Positions 15,834 to 23,671 of a stretch of 33,646 nucleotides of DNA are shown here, piece by piece. Both the position numbers and the translations under genes were made by a program. Every line of letters starts with the position of its first letter. Within the stretch, counting starts at the first letter, position 1. This DNA is from an uncultured Eubacteriales bacterium. GTDB taxonomy: Bacteria > Bacillota > Clostridia > Lachnospirales > Lachnospiraceae. Below the pieces are notes generated by a model. That model had not been told where the DNA came from, did not search any database, and worked only from the letters and a program-made list of their open reading frames with translations. The DNA lies in assembly GCA_900545175.1 (NCBI GenBank), contig UQYF01000031.1:1-33646 (forward strand), in the 5' to 3' direction.

Positions 15834-16538
15834 TTAATCCATACTTACTCTTATTCCGCCATTGCGCTCCGAAGGCTGGATTATTACTGTCACGCCTGCA
15901 TTGCCTGACCATTCGAACTGGTAGGACTCTCCGGATGTCTGCCCTATAAAGGTCTTCCATGAGACATCTGCTTTTACCTGAGGGTCACAGTGACCATTGC
16001 CTATCCAGCAGATAACAGCGTCAGGGTCAACAGAAATTGTGTCACCCGATGTGACATTGCTTAGCACTATTGGATTGCCGTCTGAAAGTACAGCGACATA
16101 TGCATTGCTGCCTCTCGCAGTAAGTGTTGATGTGGCTAAACCTTTTTGCGAGAGAATACCTACGCCGATAAATCTTACACTGTAATCGCAGTCTTGCGTG
16201 AATGCGAGAATGTTCTCGGATTCAACGGATATAGTCTCGCCATGCTCTAAATGATATATAACGACATGCTGTCCGTAGCTGGCATAGTATGTAACCGAGT
16301 CACCGTTGAGATTGACTTTCATAAGAGGAAAATTCTCACCTGTGACACGCCTTGCAATCTGGCCTAGGAGAGCCTGACCTATATTATTCTGAGGTCCGAG
16401 AAGGACTTTTTCGAACTTGTAGTTCTTGTTGCCATAGTTATTGCCGGCTATAAATGCTCCTGCTTTGGTAAAAAGGACATCATTGCCGGTACATGTTACC
16501 TTTAAAGTAAGCTCGTTGATTGTTTCGAATTTAAGCAT
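15834..16538 (-). CDS. AIM24-family (DUF124-type) protein
   Basis: This 234-residue, beta-rich soluble protein belongs to the AIM24/TIGR00266 family: repeated hydrophobic-Gly patterns such as FIAGNNYG, LTARGSNAYVAVLSDG, TSGDTISVDPDAVICW and a C-terminal Gly-rich sheet. Bacterial members are often found beside TerD or TelA genes; their role is unknown (the yeast relative is mitochondrial). No signal peptide or membrane segment is seen. It follows the divergent TerD (copy 4) on the same strand after 41 bases and must share its promoter. The ribosome binding site is GAGGT. The last codon lies 13 bases from the repeat remnant and about 50 from the bidirectional terminator. Confidence 0.85.
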   Translation of the reverse strand: MLKFETINELTLKVTCTGNDVLFTKAGAFIAGNNYGNKNYKFEKVLLGPQNNIGQALLGQIARRVTGENFPLMKVNLNGDSVTYYASYGQHVVIYHLEHGETISVESENILAFTQDCDYSVRFIGVGILSQKGLATSTLTARGSNAYVAVLSDGNPIVLSNVTSGDTISVDPDAVICWIGNGHCDPQVKADVSWKTFIGQTSGESYQFEWSGNAGVTVIIQPSERNGGIRVSMD

Positions 16539-16579
16539 TATAATTTACCTCGTTCTCTTATGATATTTAGGTATAGGCG

Positions 16580-17365
16580 TTATACAACCTGCACGCCATA
16601 CAATTCACACAGCCCTGCCAAATCTCTTGCAACACCGTTGCCAACGGCATTGAACTTCCACATACCATTATGAATATAGAGCTCGCCAATCATCATGGAA
16701 ATTACATTAGAGTAGTATTCATCCATCTTAAAGCTTACGATTTCGCTGTTATTATCGGCGTTGATTATGCGTATATATGCATCTTTTATCATGCTGAAGT
16801 TGAGATGCTTTTCTAAAGCTTCGTTGATTGTAAGAACAAAAACTATCTTCGATACAGCAGAATTAAGCCTGTTAAAATCAACAGATATAATTTCCCTGTC
16901 GTTCCTGTTATCTACAGTGAAAGTTGTGCTCGCATCAGGGCTTATTTCCTGACCGTAAAATACGAACCATGTATCTCCGATAACTTTGCCGCTTGAATTT
17001 AACAAAAAAGCAGAGACATCAACGTCACAGCTGCTATTTGTCACATTCCAGCCAAGGCATACTCTGATTTTAGAGAGCCTGCCTGCGTTCTCAAGAGGGA
17101 ACTTTTGTCCTTTTTGCATAGGATTGCAGAGCTTTGGTATAGTCATGGAAACAGGGGATGCAGATGCCTGCACAGGGGATGCCTGCGCTGTAGGTGCGGT
17201 ATTGACTGAATGCGAAGGTGCAGCCGGCTGCCGCGATGAGGAATATCCTTTATTAATTGACAGAATAGTGTGCGTGTTTTCAGCCTGCCGTACTTTCTGC
17301 TGGTTGATGGAGAGGACTGTACTCTTAGTCAGCGGTGCTGATGAGTTCATAGGAATATTTACCAT
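16580..17365 (-). CDS. Divergent TerD-family protein with Pro/Ala/Ser-rich N-terminal tail, copy 4
   Basis: This 261-residue protein has a TerD domain from about residue 82 onward (MQKGQKFPLEN ... GELYIHNGMWKFNAVG). Before it lies an N-terminal tail of about 80 residues rich in Ser, Ala, Pro, Thr and Gln, probably disordered. The Ca2+ sites are degraded: the first reads SCDVDVSAF and the second VDNRNDREI instead of GDNLTGDGDGDDEQI. It therefore may bind no or different metal, acting as a partner or regulator of the canonical TerD trio. It is transcribed leftward from its own promoter with the AIM24 gene, convergent to the main Ter operon. ATG 17365 has GGAGTG ahead. Confidence 0.9.
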   Translation of the reverse strand: MVNIPMNSSAPLTKSTVLSINQQKVRQAENTHTILSINKGYSSSRQPAAPSHSVNTAPTAQASPVQASASPVSMTIPKLCNPMQKGQKFPLENAGRLSKIRVCLGWNVTNSSCDVDVSAFLLNSSGKVIGDTWFVFYGQEISPDASTTFTVDNRNDREIISVDFNRLNSAVSKIVFVLTINEALEKHLNFSMIKDAYIRIINADNNSEIVSFKMDEYYSNVISMMIGELYIHNGMWKFNAVGNGVARDLAGLCELYGVQVV

Positions 17366-17414
17366 TGTTAATCACTCCGTGTTTCATTAAAAAATAGAAA
17401 AACTTTTGTTTAAA

Positions 17415-17443
17415 ATTCTAGCATTTTATCATAAAATTGTCAA
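17415..17443 (-). promoter_or_regulatory. Sigma-A promoter for terD copy 4 and AIM24 gene
   Basis: On the minus strand TTGACA (17443-17438) and TAGAAT (17420-17415) are separated by 17 bases. The spacer is nearly filled by a perfect palindrome, ATTTTATCATAAAAT (17423-17437), a possible operator. Confidence 0.75.
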
Positions 17444-17514
17444 TTTTATATCATTTATTCACAAATTTTAATGTAATCAGAACATATAATAAGCCATAAA
17501 TGGTTGAAAAAGTT

Positions 17515-17543
17515 TTGATTATACAGTAAAATTAACATATATT
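17515..17543 (+). promoter_or_regulatory. Likely promoter for the solute-binding protein / MCP pair
   Basis: TTGATT (17515-17520), 17 bases, TATATT (17538-17543). The region is very AT-rich, so the match is weaker evidence than elsewhere. Confidence 0.45.
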
Positions 17544-17603
17544 ATTGGTAAAAATTACTATATTTTGCCGGTTGGAATTAATCAGTTATGAAGGGGTGAT
17601 GTT

Positions 17604-18890
17604 ATGACGAAAAGAATCAGTGCGGTTGTGCTAATGCTTAGTTTAGCGCTTGGTACAATTACAGGATGTACGAAGGACGGTGTTAAGGCACCGGTTGATG
17701 AAGGTGGTGCACAAGGTGAAGTACACGACACAATCAGGGATGACAATAAGGAGGCTTCAGGAAAAGTTACACTTAAAGTATGGGCTGAGGAGGCACAGCA
17801 CCCGACAGTGCAGAAGATGATTGACAGCTTTGTCAAGGAGTATGAAGGACAGGCAGATTTTGAAATCACGCTCGAAGCACAGCCGGATTCGAATACGAGG
17901 GATGCATTGCTTGGAGATGTTCATAATGGGGCGGATGTTTTTTCATTTCCTGATGACCAGCTAAGTGCAATGGTTGCCGGAGGCGAACTTGCACCTGTTC
18001 CTGATGCGCAGGAGGTAAGCGATGAAATGATAGCAGAGTCTGTTGCCGCAGCGACAGTAAATAATGTATTGTATGCATATCCGATGACAGCAGACAATGG
18101 TTATTTTCTGTATTATAACAAGGATTATTTTACGGAAGATGATGTAAAGACATTGGACTCAATTCTTGCAATATGCGAGGAGAACGATAAGAAATTCTCT
18201 ATGGAGTTAAATTCCGGCTGGTATATGTATTCATTTTTTGGAAATACAGGATTGACAATGAATATCAATGATGACGGAATTACCAACAACTGTAACTGGA
18301 ATACGACAGAGGGCGACATAAGAGGTCTTGATGTGGCCAGAGCAATAGTTGATGTCATATCGAGCCCCGGTTTTGTTGCACAGCCTGACGGAGACTGGGT
18401 AGAGCAGGCAGCAGATGACGAGGTTATTGCGGCAGTCAGCGGTGTATGGAATGCTGTTGCAGTAAAAAATGTATGGGGTGATGATTATGGAGCATGCAAG
18501 CTTCCGACATATACCTGCAAAGGAAAGCAGATACAGATGGCTTCATTCACAGGATATAAGATGATTGGTGTAAATTATTATTCACAGAACAAGGAATGGG
18601 CATTTAAGCTTGCCCGGTGGCTGACAAATGAGCAGAACCAGACACTCAGATTTGTCGAGCAGAATCAGGGACCTGCCAATAAGGTTGCTGCTGCTTCGGG
18701 TGAGGTTTCGAAGGTGCCGGCTATTGCCGCTGTAATTGAGCAGTCACAGTATGGCGTGCTTCAGAGAATCGGTAACAGCTACTGGGATGCATGTACGTCA
18801 TTTATTGATGCACTTATTGCAGGAAGTACGCAGGATTATGAGCTTCTGTCATTGCTTGACAAGCTTGTTGAGGGTATTACGCAGCGTTAG
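17604..18890 (+). CDS. Extracellular solute-binding lipoprotein (SBP family 1, sugar type)
   Basis: This 428-residue secreted lipoprotein has a signal peptide with lipobox TITGC (Cys22) and a mature bilobed family 1 binding protein: VTLKVWAEEAQHP near 52-64, YAYPMTADNGYFLYYNKDYF around 155-175, and an AFKLARWLTNEQNQ hinge-side helix near 335-348. Such proteins bind sugars for ABC import, but no permease or ATPase gene is next to it. Instead a chemoreceptor gene starts 13 bases after the stop, so its main job here is probably to present ligand to the receptor for chemotaxis. ATG 17604 follows AAGGGGTG. The ligand cannot be read from sequence. Confidence 0.88.
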   Translation: MTKRISAVVLMLSLALGTITGCTKDGVKAPVDEGGAQGEVHDTIRDDNKEASGKVTLKVWAEEAQHPTVQKMIDSFVKEYEGQADFEITLEAQPDSNTRDALLGDVHNGADVFSFPDDQLSAMVAGGELAPVPDAQEVSDEMIAESVAAATVNNVLYAYPMTADNGYFLYYNKDYFTEDDVKTLDSILAICEENDKKFSMELNSGWYMYSFFGNTGLTMNINDDGITNNCNWNTTEGDIRGLDVARAIVDVISSPGFVAQPDGDWVEQAADDEVIAAVSGVWNAVAVKNVWGDDYGACKLPTYTCKGKQIQMASFTGYKMIGVNYYSQNKEWAFKLARWLTNEQNQTLRFVEQNQGPANKVAAASGEVSKVPAIAAVIEQSQYGVLQRIGNSYWDACTSFIDALIAGSTQDYELLSLLDKLVEGITQR

Positions 18891-18903
18891 GAGGAGAGTG
18901 TGA

Positions 18904-20640
18904 ATGAATAAAAAGAGAGTGAGAGTCAGCTTAAAGGCAATTATTCTTATTCCGGTTATTATTCTCGGTATTTTGGCTGTTTTCTCGAATGTAGAATCAA
19001 TGCTCAATTTAAAGAGAGTCAACAATACGGCAACAAAAATTGTCGATGAAAATTTATCTAATATAATAAGTCTCAGCGAGATTCAGAATGAGGCAGCTGT
19101 CATACATAAGCTTGCGCTGTCGCATATAATTGCAACAGATTTTGACAGCATGGTTGCACTTGTGGATTCCGTAAGAGCGGAGGAAGCAAAGCTTGATGAT
19201 ATGCTTACGGCATACTCTAAGCAGATGCCCAAGGATGATGAACAGGCATTTAACCAGTTCCTTGCAAGCTACGAGGGACTAAAATACGAGATTGGAAACC
19301 TCATGGCATACAGCGGTAACAGCAAGAAAAATGCGGCATATGAGCTTGCCAATGGTTCCATAGCTGACTACAGCAATGACATGGTGATACAGGTAGAAGC
19401 GATGATGAGCAATGCTAAGAACCAGTCAGGTGTTGCAGGTGAAGAGCTCGCTTCAAAATATAATACGGCGAGAGTGCGCAATACATTTATAATTGCACTC
19501 AGTGTTATTTTGCTTTTACTGACATTGTATGGTGTATTTATGTTTGTAATCCGTAAGCTTAATGTTGCAACCAAGGAGATAAAGGGAATTATAAAAGGCA
19601 TAGACAACAGGCAGGGTGATTTGACAAGGAGAATTACAATCCTTTCAAATGACGAGGTGGCTGACTTAGGAAGTGGTATCAATACTTTCATGGAGAAGCT
19701 CCAGCACATTATGAAGCTTATCATCTCCAACGCACAGAAGCTTGAGGAGGTTGTAAGTGATGTGCAGAAGAATATCCATACATCAAATGACAGTGCGGCT
19801 GATTTATCGGCAGTTACAGAGGAGCTTTCTGCCACGATGCAGGAGATAGGCGATGCGGCAGCAGTCATAAATCAGAATGCGGAGGCGGTGCTTGACAAGG
19901 TTTCCGATATTGCAAAGAAATCAGGCGATATCAATGATTACTCTAAAAATATGAAAATGAGTGCGGACAAGCTTGAGTCGGATGCCCGTGTCAATATGGA
20001 ACAGACGAATATCAAGGTCAATGAGATTCTTGAGGTTTTAGATAAGGCTATAGAGGACAGTAAGAGCGTTGAGCAGGTAAATGGTCTGACCAACGATATC
20101 TTAGATATATCAAGCCAGACTAATCTTTTGGCACTTAATGCATCAATTGAGGCAGCAAGAGCAGGAGATGCCGGACGAGGCTTTGCGGTAGTGGCTGAAG
20201 AGATAAGAAAGCTTGCTGATTCCAGCCGTGAGACAGCTAACCGTATACAGCAGATTAACAGCATAGTCACAGGTGCGGTCAATAACTTAAGTGAGAATGC
20301 AGGCAGTCTTGTGGATTATATGAAAGAGACAATACTTCCTGAATTTGAGACCTTTGTTGACGGAGGTGTGCAATACAGGGAGAATGCCACATATATTGAA
20401 AATGTAATGAATGAGTTCGCCCAAAAGACAGACATATTAAAGAGTGAAGTTGACTCTATAGCAGGTTCCATAAATGATATCACACATGCCATTGAGGAAG
20501 GTGCGAAGGGTGTACAGGGTGCAGCACAGAGCACTCAGACACTTGTGGCAGATATGGACAGCATCAATGAGAAGATGAATGAGAACAGACAGATAGCATC
20601 TGCGCTTCAGAAAGAGACAGATATATTCACTAAGTTCTGA
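18904..20640 (+). CDS. Methyl-accepting chemotaxis protein
   Basis: This 578-residue membrane receptor has TM1 at about 13-31, a four-helix-bundle-like extracellular domain (about 32-192), TM2 at about 195-216, a HAMP domain (about 217-270) and a long cytoplasmic coiled-coil signalling domain whose tip reads QTNLLALNASIEAARAGDAG and GRGFAVVAEEIRKLADSSR near 405-440. It turns ligand binding into CheA control of the flagella. There is no C-terminal receptor pentapeptide for CheR docking; it ends in DIFTKF. It is co-transcribed with the upstream binding lipoprotein (13-base gap, AGGAGGAG site), which is the likely ligand carrier. Its presence argues that the organism is motile. Confidence 0.95.
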   Translation: MNKKRVRVSLKAIILIPVIILGILAVFSNVESMLNLKRVNNTATKIVDENLSNIISLSEIQNEAAVIHKLALSHIIATDFDSMVALVDSVRAEEAKLDDMLTAYSKQMPKDDEQAFNQFLASYEGLKYEIGNLMAYSGNSKKNAAYELANGSIADYSNDMVIQVEAMMSNAKNQSGVAGEELASKYNTARVRNTFIIALSVILLLLTLYGVFMFVIRKLNVATKEIKGIIKGIDNRQGDLTRRITILSNDEVADLGSGINTFMEKLQHIMKLIISNAQKLEEVVSDVQKNIHTSNDSAADLSAVTEELSATMQEIGDAAAVINQNAEAVLDKVSDIAKKSGDINDYSKNMKMSADKLESDARVNMEQTNIKVNEILEVLDKAIEDSKSVEQVNGLTNDILDISSQTNLLALNASIEAARAGDAGRGFAVVAEEIRKLADSSRETANRIQQINSIVTGAVNNLSENAGSLVDYMKETILPEFETFVDGGVQYRENATYIENVMNEFAQKTDILKSEVDSIAGSINDITHAIEEGAKGVQGAAQSTQTLVADMDSINEKMNENRQIASALQKETDIFTKF

Positions 20641-20660
20641 TAAATTTTAAGAAGGAATTT

Positions 20661-20740
20661 TCGTACAATAGAGCTGATATGTATAAATATAACATGTTAT
20701 ACACTCTTAACATAAATCAGCATGTTTGGACACACGAATC
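20661..20740 (+). repeat. Solo right arm of the 3513-3836 inverted-repeat element
   Basis: Bases 20661-20733 match 3746-3818 with only 5 substitutions and no gaps, and the match continues into a CGAATC tail seen at other copies. The left arm and central hairpins are missing. It sits 20 bases after the chemoreceptor stop and just before the shared terminator. A short frame starting at 20679 is made only of this repeat and is not a gene. Confidence 0.85.
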
Positions 20741-20748
20741 CTGTTATG

Positions 20749-20783
20749 AAAAAAAGGGCGGTCAGTCAGACCGCCCTTTTTTT
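20749..20783. terminator. Bidirectional terminator shared by MCP and MATE genes
   Basis: GGGCGGTC (20756-20763) and GACCGCCC (20769-20776) pair around AGTCA, extended by seven A/T pairs to a 15-bp stem. The loop contains the stop codon of the MATE gene read on the minus strand. Confidence 0.92.
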
Positions 20784-22091
20784 CATCCAGCCGCCGGTAA
20801 AGAATCTGGTGGCAAAACATATGCTTCTTGCTGTCCAGTCTGTGAACATTCCAATCCATACAGCCATAGGACCCCAGCCGAACACGCGGATGAGCACGAT
20901 AGTGAGAAACACACGGCATGTCCACATCGTTATGCAGGAGGTTATCATTGAGAACTTCACATCACCGGCTGCGCGCATTCCATAGCCCGGCATGAAAGAG
21001 AATGCCCATGCGATAGGCTTATATATTGTGATGGCAAGAGTCATCTGCTTACACAGTGCGGCAGCTTCAGGCTCCATTTTGCCGAGTGTTGTTATCAGGT
21101 CACATGCAAGATAGAGAAGAACGCAGGATATGATTATTGACACTTCGCCATACCATGTAAGCTTAAGGATATAGCGCTTTGCTTCGTCCTTGCGCCCGGC
21201 ACCGATGCATTGGCCCACAACCGTAACCATGCCAAGTCCGATGCCAATCCCCGCCATGCTGCTGAATGCTTCAAGCACTGCTGTCATAGCCTGCGCTGCG
21301 ATTGCGGTTGTTCCGAGAGTTGACACAGTAGACTGTATGGCAAGCTTGCCGAACTGGAACATGCCATTTTCAATTCCTGTGGGAATACCGAAGCCAAGTA
21401 TCATTTTAACCATGGAAAAATCAGGTCTTATTGCGAGATAATTGCTTATATATATAGTCTGTTTTGGCTTGGTCTGTATGTACATGATTACAACAGCACA
21501 GAATATTCTTGATATAAGTGTTGAGAGTGCCGCACCTGCTACGCCCATTTTCATGCCGAATATGAATATGGCATTTCCGACAATATTTATACAGTTAGAT
21601 ATCATTGAGACAGTCATCGGAAGCCTGGAGTTGCCTGATGAGCGGAAAAGAGCTGCCGATGCGTTGTACAGACCTATGAATGGAAATGACAGACCTGTTA
21701 TAAGCATATATACAAGCGCATTTTCCATGACATCTGCATCAACCTTGCCGAATATGAGTGATAAAAGCGGAGCACGGAATATCACACATATCGCTGAAAT
21801 AGCGGTAGATATCGCAAACATTGACAGTATGAGCTGCCTTCCGGCTGCATTTGCCCTGTCTGTGCGCTGCTTTCCGATATACTGTGAGCAGACTATGGCA
21901 CCTCCCGTTGCAAGTGCGGAGAAAATGTTGAGTATCAATGTATTGATTGAATCGACAAGCGATACGGCAGAGATTGCCGCAGAACCTACATTGCTGACCA
22001 TCATCGTGTCAGCGGTTCCCATAAGTGAATTGAGCACCTGCTCGACCATAAGCGGAATGAGAAGCGCCCAGAGCTGTTTTTTTGTGAACAT
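20766..22091 (-). CDS. MATE-family multidrug/organic cation efflux transporter
   Basis: This 441-residue polytopic membrane protein has the MATE plan: about 12 hydrophobic helices in two similar halves, with the N-terminal signature LMVEQVLNSLMGTADTMMVSNVG and a second-half counterpart around GIGLGMVTVVGQCIGAGRKDEAKR. Such exporters use Na+ or H+ gradients to expel cationic drugs or metabolites. The start is ATG 22091, preceded by GAGGT; a longer frame from 22148 lacks a site. The final residues MKKRAV are encoded inside the bidirectional terminator stem. It is transcribed alone, divergently from hflK. The substrate is not predictable. Confidence 0.93.
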   Translation of the reverse strand: MFTKKQLWALLIPLMVEQVLNSLMGTADTMMVSNVGSAAISAVSLVDSINTLILNIFSALATGGAIVCSQYIGKQRTDRANAAGRQLILSMFAISTAISAICVIFRAPLLSLIFGKVDADVMENALVYMLITGLSFPFIGLYNASAALFRSSGNSRLPMTVSMISNCINIVGNAIFIFGMKMGVAGAALSTLISRIFCAVVIMYIQTKPKQTIYISNYLAIRPDFSMVKMILGFGIPTGIENGMFQFGKLAIQSTVSTLGTTAIAAQAMTAVLEAFSSMAGIGIGLGMVTVVGQCIGAGRKDEAKRYILKLTWYGEVSIIISCVLLYLACDLITTLGKMEPEAAALCKQMTLAITIYKPIAWAFSFMPGYGMRAAGDVKFSMITSCITMWTCRVFLTIVLIRVFGWGPMAVWIGMFTDWTARSICFATRFFTGGWMKKRAV

Positions 22092-22368
22092 GGTTGTACC
22101 TCGTAAAAAATATATATTGCCGGAAATATAATCTGCCGGCAGCATCATTATAATATAATAGTATATCGCAAAAATCCACTGAAAAATAATGATAATGAGG
22201 CAGGTGATAGCAAAGCATAGTCTGTAGCAATCGGATGTTATGAAATTTTGCCGGTACCATTCAGTACATATTAGTCCGACATAGCCGAACGATTACATTC
22301 ACTTGAAATCCGTAGCGGTGCAGTACTGTACTTGCAATGCAGTGAAGTGTAGGGGCTTTCAATGTATA
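22092..22368. other. Divergent intergenic region between MATE and hflK genes
   Basis: No gene is seen. A short inverted repeat TGCCGG (22118-22123) / CCGGCA (22136-22141) lies in the MATE leader and could be an operator or RNA hairpin. A candidate -10 for MATE lies in the AT-rich stretch near 22145-22165, without a convincing -35. Bases 22290-22345 hold weak inverted repeats (TTCACT/AGTGAA) of unclear meaning. Confidence 0.4.
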
Positions 22369-22397
22369 TTGACACGTATTTGAGAGTATGTTAATAT
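22369..22397 (+). promoter_or_regulatory. Strong sigma-A promoter for hflKC
   Basis: A consensus TTGACA (22369-22374), 17 bases, TAATAT (22392-22397). Transcription should start about 22404, right at the base of the leader stem. Confidence 0.85.
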
Positions 22398-22403
22398 ATT
22401 AAC

Positions 22404-22551
22404 AAACCTAAAGCGCAGGAATTGCAGAACTTTTGTTATGGTTTTCGTAGCAGAAGTTCTTTTACATTAGGTTGGTTTTAAGAAGCCGGCAGGACGTAGC
22501 AGGGAAAAATATCGTCCTGGATGCATATTAAAGGAAAAAAAGGAGAGTACA
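22404..22551 (+). ncRNA. Structured 5' leader RNA of hflK
   Basis: The roughly 148-base leader folds from its very first bases. The outer stem is AACCTAA 22405-22411 with TTAGGTT 22467-22473. The inner 15-bp stem is 22426-22440 with 22446-22460, where three G-U pairs keep it intact, which favours an RNA structure over a DNA palindrome. A third hairpin is CAGGACG 22490-22496 with CGTCCTG 22513-22519, 25 bases before the ribosome binding site (AAAGGAGAG). I do not recognise a known riboswitch class, and there is no T run to make it a terminator. Confidence 0.55.
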
Positions 22552-23568
22552 ATGGGTAAAGACAAAGATTTTGTATATGATGAGGAGGAATTTAAGAGGG
22601 CAGCTAAGAAGTCCGGGAAGTTTTTTAGGAAGTTTGGCTGGATGATAATTGCAGCGATTGTGATAATGATACTTGCCCTTAATTCTACATATCAGATTAA
22701 TGAGCAGGAGCAGGCGGTGCTTGTCACGCTTGGTAAGCCGCAGTCGGTCACGGATTCAGGACTTCATTTTAAGATTCCGTTCATTCAGAAGGTAATCAAG
22801 GTTGATACGACAATTCACGGTTTTACGATGGGCTACAACACGGATGCTGACGGATACGTGCTTGATACGGATGAATCGCTTATGATTACATCGGATTATA
22901 ATTTTGTCAATGTCGATTTCTTTGTAGAGTACAAGGTGACTGACCCTGTAAAAGCAGTATATAATTCACAGAATCCTGAACTTATATTAAAAAATATTGC
23001 ACAGGGCTGTATTCGTTCGGTTGTAGCAAGCTATGATGTTGACAGCGTGCTCACGACAGGTAAATCGGAGATTCAGTCCAACATAAAGCAGCTCATAGTT
23101 GGCAAGCTTGAAGACCAGGACATAGGAATTATGCTTGTAAATATCACAATTCAGGACTCAGAGCCTCCTACAGCTGAAGTAATGGAAGCATTCAAGGCTG
23201 TTGAGACAGCAAAGCAGGGCAAGGAGACAGCACTCAACAATGCCAATAAGTACCGCAATGAGCAGGTGCCTGAAGCGCAGGCGCAGGCCGATGGTATTAT
23301 AAAGAATGCGGAGGCGCAGAAGGAACAGCGTATCAATGAAGCGACAGCGCAGGTTTCAAGATTCAATGCCATGTATGAGGAGTATGAAAAGAATCCTACT
23401 GTGACCAAGCTTCGCATGTTCTATGAAGCGATGGAGGATGTGCTCCCTGACCTTAAGGTGATTATTGTCGGAACGGATGGTGTAGAGACAGTGCTTCCTC
23501 TTGATTCATTTACGGGAGATTCCATGGACAACAATAGAAGTTCGTATGAATCACAGAATGGTAACTAA
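22552..23568 (+). CDS. hflK: HflK, SPFH-family FtsH modulator
   Basis: This 338-residue protein has a polar N-terminus (1-25), one membrane helix (about 27-44), then an SPFH/prohibitin domain beginning INEQEQAVLVTLGKPQ and a coiled coil rich in Ala, Glu and Gln (NANKYRNEQVPEAQAQADGI, about 230-275). In characterised bacteria HflK and HflC assemble a cage around the FtsH protease and modulate membrane protein turnover. The C-terminal 60 residues are a polar extension ending in Asn/Ser. It is expressed from a consensus promoter through a folded leader, with hflC 103 bases downstream. ATG 22552 follows AAAGGAGAG. Confidence 0.92.
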   Translation: MGKDKDFVYDEEEFKRAAKKSGKFFRKFGWMIIAAIVIMILALNSTYQINEQEQAVLVTLGKPQSVTDSGLHFKIPFIQKVIKVDTTIHGFTMGYNTDADGYVLDTDESLMITSDYNFVNVDFFVEYKVTDPVKAVYNSQNPELILKNIAQGCIRSVVASYDVDSVLTTGKSEIQSNIKQLIVGKLEDQDIGIMLVNITIQDSEPPTAEVMEAFKAVETAKQGKETALNNANKYRNEQVPEAQAQADGIIKNAEAQKEQRINEATAQVSRFNAMYEEYEKNPTVTKLRMFYEAMEDVLPDLKVIIVGTDGVETVLPLDSFTGDSMDNNRSSYESQNGN

Positions 23569-23671
23569 TATGCAGCAATAGGATTTTGCGGCGAAAATTA
23601 ACTTAGTCATATGTAATTATGGGCGGGATTGGTTATTCCGATTCATATATGGCAGAAAGAGAGCAGAGCTT

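Noticed and set aside
20679..20951. 90-residue frame downstream of the chemoreceptor
   Set aside because: Its start lies in the repeat and the rest crosses the terminator and the antisense of the MATE gene.
21190..22131. Plus-strand frames of 83 and 229 residues inside the MATE gene
   Set aside because: They lie opposite a convincing MATE transporter, have no ribosome binding sites and resemble no family.
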